5,430 nt of DNA from Nitrososphaerota archaeon (GCA_022573065.1 JACZUQ010000005.1:4120-9549), one strand, 5' to 3'; shown: positions 1 to 5,016, counted from the stretch's first letter. The notes: generated from the sequence alone by a model not told the origin. A program made the numbers and translations.

Positions 1-293
1 TTGCAAAAGTTGTAAATTATTTCAGTTGCTCCATTACCAACTACTATCTGATCTACTGGAACTTTAGTGTACCAATGAAGATTTTTTCTTAGTTCCTTAG
101 AAGCCGAATCAGGATATATTGATAATAATTTCATCTGTTTTTTTAGGAATTTTTTGACTCCTGGATGACATCCTAAAGGATTAATGTTAGAACTATAATC
201 AAGTATTCCAGTTTTTTTAGACTTAATTGAGTAAAGCCCACCATGCAAACTTGGTTTGTGTTCTATAACACGTGGATTTGGTTTTATTTTCAT
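1..293 (-). CDS. cobD: CobD-like threonine-phosphate decarboxylase / class I-II aminotransferase, N-terminal part (partial)
   Basis: This is the first 97 codons of a leftward gene that runs off the left edge of the window. The start is ATG at 293. The reading shows an HGG motif at residues 17-19, DYSSNINPLG at about 34-43, a YPD motif at about 62-64, and VVGNGATEIIY near the cut. These match the N-terminal arm and first PLP-domain segments of CobD, where HGG and D(F/Y)SxNINPLG are typical. HisC, the closest relative, normally has a NENPxGP-type motif instead. CobD decarboxylates L-threonine phosphate to (R)-1-aminopropan-2-ol phosphate, the linker of the cobalamin nucleotide loop, in the cytoplasm; cobalamin synthesis is known in ammonia-oxidising archaea. 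The PLP lysine and the rest of the catalytic domain lie outside the window, so a HisC-like aminotransferase role is not excluded. It is divergent from asd, with no obvious Shine-Dalgarno and a TATA-like box about 27 nt before the ATG. Confidence 0.8.
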   Translation of the reverse strand, partial: MKIKPNPRVIEHKPSLHGGLYSIKSKKTGILDYSSNINPLGCHPGVKKFLKKQMKLLSIYPDSASKELRKNLHWYTKVPVDQIVVGNGATEIIYNFC

Positions 294-315
294 TAATACA
301 AATAGACTCAGAGGG

Positions 316-324
316 ATTTAGTAT
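316..324 (-). promoter_or_regulatory. TATA-like box for the leftward cobD-like gene
   Basis: On the minus strand this reads ATACTAAAT and is centred about 27 nt before the ATG at 293. That is the spacing expected for an archaeal TATA box when transcription starts at the start codon. No Shine-Dalgarno precedes the ATG, which agrees with a leaderless mRNA. The prediction rests on position and base composition only. Confidence 0.4.
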
Positions 325-346
325 GTTTTGGTTAATCTCTCTAAAG

Positions 347-357
347 GATTATTAATC
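347..357 (+). promoter_or_regulatory. TATA-like box and perfect palindrome before asd
   Basis: GATTATTAATC is a perfect 11-nt palindrome (GATTA-T-TAATC). Its core TTATTAAT is centred about 26 nt before GTG 378, the right distance for a TATA box driving a leaderless asd transcript. The symmetry also makes it a possible operator, since a repressor bound here would block TBP. Palindromic TATA-like strings arise easily in AT-rich DNA, so the operator role is only inferred. Confidence 0.4.
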
Positions 358-377
358 GATTTTAAAGAAATTTGATC

Positions 378-1457
378 GTGAAAAAGAAAGTAGCTATTAT
401 TGGAGTAACAGGAGCAGTTGGTCAAGAATTTGTAGTGTCATTAAAGGATCACCCTTGGTTTGAAGTAGTTCAAATTGCGGCTTCAGAAAGATCTGCAGGA
501 AAAAAGTTTCTTGATGCTATTAGAGATCCTGCAAGTGGAATTAATAATTGGCAAGTGGGTGGAAATATTCCAGACTATATCAAAGACATGACAGTTGTTT
601 CTGTAGATGATCTAAAGGTTAATGATCTTGATTTCATATTCTCATCAATTGAAAGTGAAGCAGCTAGAGAAATTGAATCTCGATTTGCAAAAGATCTTCC
701 TGTAATTAGTACATCATCTGCATATAGATACGAAGATGACGTACCAATACTTATTCCAGGTATTAATGATGAGCAAGCTGATTTACTTGATGTTCAAAAG
801 AAAAATCGTAATTGGAAAGGCTTTGTAGCACCATTACCTAATTGTACCACGACTGGACTTGCTATAACAATGAAGCCTCTATATGAAAAGTATGGAGTAA
901 AGAAGGTTTTGATGACTTCTATGCAAGCGATTTCGGGTGCTGGAAGGACTCCAGGGGTATCTGCTATGGATGTAACAGACAATATTATTCCGTATATTCC
1001 AAAAGAAGAAAAGAAAGTTAGAATTGAAACTGCAAAAATTCTTGGAAAACTAAAAGATGGGAAGATAGAACCTGCTAACATTAAAGTAAGTTGTACCTGT
1101 ACAAGAGTTCCGGTAATTGATGGACATACAGAATCAGTTTTTGTTGAAACATCTAAACCAATTGATCCAAAATCAGCAAAAGAGTGCTATGAAGAATTTT
1201 CAAAGAATGTTTCAATAGCTGGTTTGCCATCTGCACCACCTGACTACTTGATAGTACATGAAGATCCTACCAGACCACAACCAAGAATTGATCGGGAGAT
1301 TAATGATGGAATGACTACCTCAATTGGGAGATTAGAAGAAGAGTCATTATTTGATCATGGAATAAAGTACATATTATTCTCACACAACAAAAAGATGGGT
1401 TCTGCAAAAGGAGCGGTACTTTTAGCTGAAATGCTATACAAAAAAGGTAAAATCTAA
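378..1457 (+). CDS. asd: Aspartate-semialdehyde dehydrogenase, archaeal/fungal type
   Basis: The enzyme reduces L-aspartyl 4-phosphate to L-aspartate 4-semialdehyde with NADPH. This is the branch-point step towards lysine, threonine, methionine and isoleucine, in the cytoplasm. The 359-residue protein opens with the Rossmann dinucleotide loop GVTGAVGQ (residues 9-16). The catalytic cysteine is Cys156 in LPNCTTTG, followed by the conserved SMQAISGAGRTPG segment, and the likely acid-base histidine is His250 in RVPVIDGHTE. Length and motifs fit the archaeal/fungal Asd subfamily rather than the typical bacterial one. I chose GTG 378 because it gives an N-terminus of MKKKVAIIG and sits about 26 nt from the TATA-like box; TTG 372 would add two residues and cannot be excluded. 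No Shine-Dalgarno is present, so the mRNA is probably leaderless. An Lrp/AsnC regulator gene follows 70 nt downstream on the same strand. Confidence 0.95.
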   Translation: MKKKVAIIGVTGAVGQEFVVSLKDHPWFEVVQIAASERSAGKKFLDAIRDPASGINNWQVGGNIPDYIKDMTVVSVDDLKVNDLDFIFSSIESEAAREIESRFAKDLPVISTSSAYRYEDDVPILIPGINDEQADLLDVQKKNRNWKGFVAPLPNCTTTGLAITMKPLYEKYGVKKVLMTSMQAISGAGRTPGVSAMDVTDNIIPYIPKEEKKVRIETAKILGKLKDGKIEPANIKVSCTCTRVPVIDGHTESVFVETSKPIDPKSAKECYEEFSKNVSIAGLPSAPPDYLIVHEDPTRPQPRIDREINDGMTTSIGRLEEESLFDHGIKYILFSHNKKMGSAKGAVLLAEMLYKKGKI

Positions 1458-1459
1458 AC

Positions 1460-1475
1460 AAATTTTATAAAATTT
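1460..1475. repeat. Perfect 16-bp AT palindrome in the asd-lrp gap
   Basis: AAATTTTATAAAATTT equals its own reverse complement. It begins 3 nt after the asd stop codon and ends 52 nt before the lrp ATG. It could be part of the asd 3' end signal, because it includes T-runs, or an operator for the regulator encoded next door. AT-only palindromes occur by chance in such DNA. Confidence 0.6.
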
Positions 1476-1497
1476 TCAATAATAGCTTTATTAGTTA

Positions 1498-1507
1498 GAG
1501 ATTTCTC
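1498..1507. promoter_or_regulatory. Possible operator upstream of the Lrp-family gene
   Basis: GAGATTTCTC is a GAGA/TCTC inverted repeat around TT, lying 21-30 nt before the ATG at 1528, where promoter elements are expected. Lrp/AsnC proteins commonly regulate their own genes by binding such short dyads with AT-rich centres. The TATA-like string CTTTATTA at 1485-1492 lies just upstream. The assignment is inference from position and symmetry. Confidence 0.25.
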
Positions 1508-1527
1508 AACGATCTTTACTGAATGTC

Positions 1528-1986
1528 ATGGCAAAAATTGATGATTTAGATCTCCAAATTTTATCTGAATTAAGTGAAGATGCAGCAATTTCAGTTCCAA
1601 AATTATCTAAAAAAATTAAGGTAAATTCTTCAGTAGTATATAGTAGAATAAAGAGACTAGTAAAACGGAAATTAATTGAACGTTTCACAATTGTAGTAAA
1701 TGATCAAGAGTTAGGATATCAAGTAAAAGCCTTGACTGGAATTAATATGGATTCTAAACTACGTGATAATGTGATTGATGAGCTTTTCAAGGTAGATGGA
1801 GTAAGAGAGATCGCTGAAGTCACTGGCAGATTTGACATTTTGGTTACAATGTATGCTAAGACGCTTGATGATATGCACAGAATGGTATCTGATAAGATTG
1901 GTCTAATTGATGGGGTGCTTAGCTCTGAGAGTTTCATTGAAATGAAGACAAGAACAAAACCCATGCCTTATATGACTTTGAAGTAA
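1528..1986 (+). CDS. Lrp/AsnC-family transcriptional regulator
   Basis: This 152-residue protein has the standard Lrp/AsnC layout and length. An N-terminal winged helix-turn-helix spans about residues 5-55 (LDLQILSELSEDAAISVPKL, then a recognition helix near SSVVYSRIKRL). A C-terminal RAM/AsnC ligand-binding and oligomerisation domain spans about 65-145, with the typical TGRFDILVTMYAKTLDDM stretch and the GLIDGV turn before the last strand. Family members bind DNA as dimers to octamers and often respond to amino acids; the ligand cannot be read here. Its position directly after asd suggests it may sense lysine, threonine or methionine, which is inference. The ATG has no Shine-Dalgarno, and a short dyad just upstream may be an autoregulatory site. 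ctaB follows after 52 nt on the same strand. The family call is firm; the regulatory target is unknown. Confidence 0.92.
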   Translation: MAKIDDLDLQILSELSEDAAISVPKLSKKIKVNSSVVYSRIKRLVKRKLIERFTIVVNDQELGYQVKALTGINMDSKLRDNVIDELFKVDGVREIAEVTGRFDILVTMYAKTLDDMHRMVSDKIGLIDGVLSSESFIEMKTRTKPMPYMTLK

Positions 1987-2024
1987 CATTGGTACATTTA
2001 ATTTTAAGAAAGTTCATTTTTGAA

Positions 2025-2030
2025 GGGGGT
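2025..2030 (+). promoter_or_regulatory. Shine-Dalgarno sequence of ctaB
   Basis: The purine run GAAGGGGGT ends 8 nt before the ctaB ATG at 2039 and differs by one base from the AGGAGGT core. It supports the ATG at 2039. It is the only clear ribosome binding site before a gene in this window, whose other starts look leaderless. In archaea that pattern often marks an internal gene of a transcript, so lrp and ctaB may be co-transcribed. Confidence 0.6.
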
Positions 2031-2038
2031 AAAGATTA

Positions 2039-2965
2039 ATGCAAAAAGCAAAAAGGGAATCTAGAATCAAGGTCTATTATGAACTCACCAAGCCAAAAAT
2101 TTGGTATCTTCTTCTATTTACTGCATTTGCAGCTGCCATCACAGCATCAAATATCTATTCTCTTGATATATCTCTCATAACTTGGGCATTGATGTTATTT
2201 GGTGTAGCTGCAGGTTCAGCAGCTGCTAATACTTTAACAAATTATCATGATAGAGATATTGATGCAATAATGGAGAGAACTAAGGGAAGACCTATTCCTA
2301 GCGGGAGAATTGCACCAGAGAAGGCACGTGACTTTGGTTTTGTTTTGGTTGGAATTTCTCTTGCTTGTGCATTTGGATTATCATATACTACATCATTTTG
2401 GCAGGGAATTTTAGCGGGTACATTTATGGCATTTGGGTTAGCTGATAATATTTTCATTTATAGTTATTTGCTAAAAAGACGAAGTTGGACAAACATTATT
2501 CTTGGTGGATTTTCAGGTGGGGCTCCTGCAATGATTGGCTATGTTGCAGTTACAACTCAAGGATTATGGGATCTTGGATTGGTGATGGCTGCATTAGTTT
2601 TCGTATGGATTCCCATGCATATTTGGGCTTTGACACTTCACTTTAAGGATGATTACAATAAAGTAAACGTACCAATGTTAACAGCTACACGTTCAGAAGG
2701 AGCTGCTGCCAGAATTATAGCTGGTACTACACTTATGATGGTACTTTTTTCAATAGTACCATTTTTCCTAACTCATGAAGACGGAACATCTGTGATGGGT
2801 TCTGTGTATTTGTATACTGCAATTGCTTCAGGATTACTGATGATTGTATTAAGCGGTTGGGTAATCAAAAAACCAACCGAAAAAGCATCATGGACTTTAT
2901 TCAAATTCTCTAGTCCATATCTTGCAGTTTTGTTTATTGCATTAATGGTAGATTCTGCTCTTTGA
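2039..2965 (+). CDS. ctaB: Protoheme IX farnesyltransferase (haem O synthase), UbiA superfamily
   Basis: CtaB/CyoE adds a farnesyl group from farnesyl diphosphate to the 2-vinyl group of haem b, giving haem O for haem-copper terminal oxidases. It acts in the membrane. The 308-residue protein is of normal length and has about eight or nine hydrophobic segments. The first prenyl-diphosphate motif is NYHDRDIDAIMERTKGRPIPSG at about residues 68-89, with the Asp-rich series Asp71, Asp73 and Asp75. The second conserved loop is HFKDDYNKVNVPML at 201-214, preceded by WIPMHIWALTL. The RRSWTNIILGGFSGGAPAMIG stretch near 148-167 is also typical of CtaB. The ATG is supported by a Shine-Dalgarno 8 nt upstream. 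It follows the Lrp-family gene by 52 nt and converges on the next gene with only 6 bp between stop codons. No haem A synthase gene is visible here. Confidence 0.95.
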   Translation: MQKAKRESRIKVYYELTKPKIWYLLLFTAFAAAITASNIYSLDISLITWALMLFGVAAGSAAANTLTNYHDRDIDAIMERTKGRPIPSGRIAPEKARDFGFVLVGISLACAFGLSYTTSFWQGILAGTFMAFGLADNIFIYSYLLKRRSWTNIILGGFSGGAPAMIGYVAVTTQGLWDLGLVMAALVFVWIPMHIWALTLHFKDDYNKVNVPMLTATRSEGAAARIIAGTTLMMVLFSIVPFFLTHEDGTSVMGSVYLYTAIASGLLMIVLSGWVIKKPTEKASWTLFKFSSPYLAVLFIALMVDSAL

Positions 2966-2971
2966 AATTAA

Positions 2972-3670
2972 TCAAATCTGTGTAAAAAAAGAACTAAACG
3001 TACCAAACATCACTTTTTTGATTCTATTTGCAAGTTCCAATATAACTTTGATCTGTTCGTTAATTACTTCATCTTTTTTAATTAATTCTTCTTCAAGTAT
3101 TCTTATCTTTTCTTCAAGATCTGTTGCATCAACAACTTGTTGAGTCTCAAGAATATTTGATTGAAGATCTGGGATATTAACATTTAATGCAACATGTCTG
3201 GTCTGAGGTTCCACAGGGGCTTCTGCTTTAATTTCTAAAAGTCTGGCACTTAGTCTTTCTAATCGATCTTCGCCAACATATTTCCATATAGAATCATCAT
3301 ACAATGTAATACAATCATTAACAATTGCTTCATTTTTTTGTAAACTAAACTGATATTCTGTTAAATATCGATATTGAGGATGCCAATCTTCACATTTTTG
3401 CAAATTGTTTTCAATAGCTCTTTTTTCAGCCGATTGTTTATAATTAATTTCTATATTTTTGTATTGATTAGTAATATCAGTTTCACAGTTTCGCTTTGCA
3501 ACCGTTTTTTCAGCTCCAGTAGAATATTCATCTGCCATTACTCTATCTTGACATTCTTGAATTAGCTCACGAATCATAATATCAACATCGTCATTTGATG
3601 TGTTTTGAGCATAAGCTGTAGAGAAAGATCCCACTACTGCAATTAAAAATAGCATATAGACTACTTTCAT
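2972..3670 (-). CDS. Secreted hypothetical protein with four cysteines and a C-terminal coiled coil
   Basis: I do not recognise a named family. From ATG 3670 the protein has 232 residues. Residues 1-21 form a clear Sec signal peptide: Lys2, a hydrophobic core YMLFLIAVVG, then AYA before Gln22 as a likely signal peptidase site. The start is ATG 3670 because the only longer option is a TTG at 3679 that adds three residues to an already complete signal peptide. The mature part has four cysteines (40, 62, 93, 120), which could form two disulphides outside the cell. It is rich in charged helix-forming residues. Residues 183-219 (starting DLEEKIRILEEELIKK) look like a coiled coil with leucine/isoleucine heptads, followed by a hydrophobic tail MFGTFSSFFTQI. 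A structural or adhesive envelope role is possible but unproven. Confidence 0.85.
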   Translation of the reverse strand: MKVVYMLFLIAVVGSFSTAYAQNTSNDDVDIMIRELIQECQDRVMADEYSTGAEKTVAKRNCETDITNQYKNIEINYKQSAEKRAIENNLQKCEDWHPQYRYLTEYQFSLQKNEAIVNDCITLYDDSIWKYVGEDRLERLSARLLEIKAEAPVEPQTRHVALNVNIPDLQSNILETQQVVDATDLEEKIRILEEELIKKDEVINEQIKVILELANRIKKVMFGTFSSFFTQI

Positions 3671-3686
3671 GCCTGACAACTCAAGA

Positions 3687-3699
3687 TTTTATTACTTAA
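3687..3699 (-). promoter_or_regulatory. TATA-like box for the secreted coiled-coil protein gene
   Basis: On the minus strand TTAAGTAATAAAA is centred about 23 nt before ATG 3670. No Shine-Dalgarno is present, so a very short or absent leader is likely. The spacing also favours ATG 3670 over the TTG at 3679. Confidence 0.35.
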
Positions 3700-3773
3700 G
3701 GGGTGCGTATAATTTCTTAGTGGAGCAAAATGCACAGCATTGTTTTTATTAAAAATTCTTAAAATAAATCTCA

Positions 3774-3806
3774 GATTATTTCAATATCATGTGATGTCAA
3801 ATAATC
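3774..3806. repeat. Nested inverted repeat (possible hairpin) in the 3671-3919 gap
   Basis: GATTATTT (3774-3781) and AAATAATC (3799-3806) are perfect 8-bp arms. Between them ATCA (3786-3789) and TGAT (3792-3795) form a second, nearly concentric arm pair, with unpaired CAAT and GTC between the two stems. On the minus strand the repeat is followed by U-rich sequence, so it could end the upstream leftward transcript, or it could be a regulator site. Apart from this feature the gap between the two leftward genes is AT-rich and shows no convincing ORF. Confidence 0.5.
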
Positions 3807-3919
3807 CGGCTAGTTTTTCCATGAAAATTGTCAAACCGCTAAAAAAATCATACATTATTTTTACGTAATCATTAATGGGAATATGAAAGGATTTGTGTAG
3901 TTATTGAACTAAATTTGTT

Positions 3920-4561
3920 TTAATCACTAGTATAAACAACCTCGTATAGATTCCAACTAAATTTAGAAATCTTTTTTATTTCATCTAAAATTGGTCTGGC
4001 ATCAGAATTTGTATAAACTGCTTGGTAAGTCTCTTTAGTATTCCATTGTGCATAACTAACTATTCGAGTTCCTTCAAAGCTTCTGTGAACATTAGCAGAA
4101 ATAAATCCAGGTTGTTTTTCTACAACTACTCTTAAATCTTCTAATAATTGTAAAAGTTTTTTCTGATTTTCAGGTTTGACAGAAAACATATTTACAACTG
4201 TCACAAGATTAGCGTCTTTTGAAATTCTAGTCGGATTAGTTCCAGCTGAGAACACTAATTCATATATGTTCCAGTCAGCGTCAGCAATATCAAAAATTTT
4301 CCCGCCAATTGCAACTTCATCTAGATTCAAAAAGTTAATTGCATCTACATAGGATTTACGATTCTCCCATTGTGAATAATTAACCACAGAAGTTCCATCA
4401 AAGCTTTTGTGAAAGCTTGTAGAAACAAATCCTGTTTTTTTCTCCATAACCTTTTTAGAATTTTCTATTCCAGCATCAATTAAAGCAGATTGGTTTTTTG
4501 GATCTACTTGGAAGATTAGGATTGTACTAGAAAGCTTATTGTTAAGAGAAATTGTAGGCAT
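3920..4561 (-). CDS. Tandem antibiotic biosynthesis monooxygenase (ABM)-like domain protein
   Basis: The 213-residue protein is made of two similar halves offset by 108 residues. The first (about 10-106) contains GFVSTSFHKSFDGT (44-57), YSQW (62-65) and WNIYELV (97-103). The second (about 118-211) repeats these as GFISANVHRSFEGT (152-165), YAQW (170-173) and WNLYEVV (203-209). The GF..S..H.S.dG...v.y.qW pattern fits the dimeric alpha-beta barrel ABM superfamily, whose single-domain members work as homodimers; here one chain could form a pseudo-dimer. Some relatives are cofactor-free oxygenases and others bind haem or have unknown roles, so no reaction is assigned. His51/His159 and Trp65/Trp173 are conserved between halves. 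There is no signal peptide, so it is probably cytoplasmic. ATG 4561 lies 28 nt from a good TATA-like box with no Shine-Dalgarno, suggesting a leaderless single gene. Confidence 0.88.
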   Translation of the reverse strand: MPTISLNNKLSSTILIFQVDPKNQSALIDAGIENSKKVMEKKTGFVSTSFHKSFDGTSVVNYSQWENRKSYVDAINFLNLDEVAIGGKIFDIADADWNIYELVFSAGTNPTRISKDANLVTVVNMFSVKPENQKKLLQLLEDLRVVVEKQPGFISANVHRSFEGTRIVSYAQWNTKETYQAVYTNSDARPILDEIKKISKFSWNLYEVVYTSD

Positions 4562-4582
4562 CGGATCAAACGAACACCTATG

Positions 4583-4596
4583 CTATATTAATAATT
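4583..4596 (-). promoter_or_regulatory. TATA-like box for the tandem ABM gene
   Basis: On the minus strand AATTATTAATATAG is centred about 28 nt before ATG 4561, a typical archaeal distance for a leaderless transcript. It is one of the better-looking promoters in the window. Confidence 0.45.
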
Positions 4597-4636
4597 ATGA
4601 AAAGTTATCTAAGAATTTTCAAAGCACAAATTAATT

Positions 4637-4729
4637 CTACAGATAAAATGACCATGTAAGAGTTATGACTGAAATTATACCTGTAAAGTATGAAGAATAA
4701 TATCCTGTTTTGTTTTTTTGTTTAAACAT
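4637..4729 (-). CDS. Possible 30-residue membrane peptide (small ORF)
   Basis: This ORF starts at ATG 4729 and ends at TAG 4637-4639. The predicted peptide starts MFKQKNKTGYYSSYF, with Lys3, Lys5 and Lys7, and continues into a mostly apolar stretch from about residue 15 to the end (TGIISVITLTWSFYL). This is the layout of a single-pass or membrane-associated mini-protein with the basic end on the cytoplasmic side. A TATA-like string on the minus strand (CAATATACC, 4749-4757) is centred about 25 nt before the ATG, and a weak AGGA also precedes it. It is on the same strand as the ABM gene, but that gene has its own promoter. I recognise no family. An ORF this short can arise by chance, so conservation in relatives is the deciding test. 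Confidence 0.4.
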   Translation of the reverse strand: MFKQKNKTGYYSSYFTGIISVITLTWSFYL

Positions 4730-4748
4730 TTTTCATTTCCTAATTTTT

Positions 4749-4757
4749 GGTATATTG
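4749..4757 (-). promoter_or_regulatory. TATA-like box for the small membrane-peptide ORF
   Basis: On the minus strand CAATATACC is centred about 25 nt before ATG 4729. It overlaps the left arm of the inverted repeat at 4752-4804, so a protein or structure on that repeat could affect initiation. Support is spacing only. Confidence 0.3.
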
Positions 4758-4804
4758 GAATTTAAGACCAGAAACGATGAGTACTCTGGTGACAATTCCA
4801 ATAT
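4752..4804. repeat. Long interrupted inverted repeat, 11-bp outer and 5-bp inner arms
   Basis: ATATTGGAATT (4752-4762) and AATTCCAATAT (4794-4804) are perfect complements. Inside them ACCAG (4767-4771) pairs with CTGGT (4786-4790), separated from the outer stem by TAAG and GAC. The two stems share a centre to within half a base, so the whole 53 nt folds as one hairpin with a 14-nt tip that contains the palindrome AGTACT. It could be a regulator site, an RNA hairpin or the remnant of a small palindromic element. No flanking target duplication is evident. Confidence 0.65.
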
Positions 4805-4861
4805 TAATTGAAAATTTGACTTTTAGTATTTAGTTCATACTGATAATTTCTACGAAACTGC

Positions 4862-4869
4862 TTTAATAC
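4862..4869 (+). promoter_or_regulatory. TATA-like box before the GC-rich structured segment
   Basis: TTTAATAC, preceded by the purine-containing GAAACTGC, lies about 26 nt before position 4892, just ahead of the GC-rich foldable region. This fits an archaeal promoter for a + strand RNA starting near 4892, either free-standing or as a long leader of the CAP-domain gene. Confidence 0.35.
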
Positions 4870-4891
4870 AATTTAACAAACAAAATCTAAC

Positions 4892-4972
4892 CATAGCCCA
4901 GACCACACTTCAACTATTCCCAAAACTAAAGTCGGGAGTAATCTTCGTGTGGGGGAGGTACCGGCCTCCCCT
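4892..4972 (+). ncRNA. Candidate structured RNA or structured leader
   Basis: This stretch is far richer in G and C than its surroundings and can form a two-hairpin fold. Stem A pairs CACAC (4904-4908) with GTGTG (4947-4951). Above it a 6/6 internal loop leads to stem B, TATTCCC (4915-4921) with GGGAGTA (4934-4940, one G-U pair), closed by a 12-nt loop. Next to it, stem C pairs GGGGAGG (4952-4958) with CCTCCCC (4965-4971) around the loop TACCGG. A TATA-like box lies about 26 nt before 4892. The segment may be a free small RNA or the 5' leader of the CAP-domain gene that starts about 65 nt further on. It does not match tRNA, 5S, SRP or RNase P signatures known to me. Ends and strand are inferred. 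Confidence 0.4.
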
Positions 4973-4979
4973 CATTAAT

Positions 4980-5016
4980 AAAACAAGATTTCACTGTTTT
5001 GTTCTACGGAAATCTT
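4980..5016 (+). repeat. Two overlapping, mutually exclusive hairpins before the CAP-domain gene
   Basis: AAAACA (4980-4985) can pair with TGTTTT (4995-5000), while AAGATTT (4985-4991) can pair with AAATCTT (5010-5016). The helices share A4985, and the second loop contains the TGTTTT arm, so as drawn only one can form at a time. The second right arm overlaps the TATA-like box proposed for the CAP-domain gene. Short AT-rich arms make chance a real possibility. Confidence 0.35.

Noticed and set aside
794..1081. A 95-codon minus-strand ORF inside asd.
   Set aside because: It is a shadow of the asd reading frame; the plus-strand protein has clear family motifs across this stretch.
3787..3855. A 22-codon minus-strand ORF with hydrophobic and charged residues.
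   Set aside because: No well-spaced promoter or Shine-Dalgarno, and its end lies inside the hairpin at 3774-3806. Chance ORFs of this size are expected in a 249-nt gap.
4665..4700. An 11-codon plus-strand ORF starting MTEIIPVKYEE.
   Set aside because: Too short, no promoter evidence, and it lies antisense to the better-supported membrane-peptide ORF.
4771..4792. A C/D-box guide RNA, suggested by ACGATGA.
   Set aside because: The C box is imperfect and there are no D (CTGA) or C'/D' boxes at usable spacing.
4759..4797. A kink-turn in the 4/3 internal loop of the 4752-4804 repeat.
   Set aside because: TAAG opposite GAC does not give the required tandem G-A and A-G pairs next to a three-base bulge.
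4892..4972. A tRNA, 5S, SRP or RNase P RNA, or an H/ACA guide RNA.
   Set aside because: No T-arm GGTTCRA-type sequence, no SRP GGAAG-type tetraloop domain, no GAGGAAAGTC-type RNase P core. The stem with a 6/6 internal loop recalls H/ACA guides, but no ACA box follows the lower stem.
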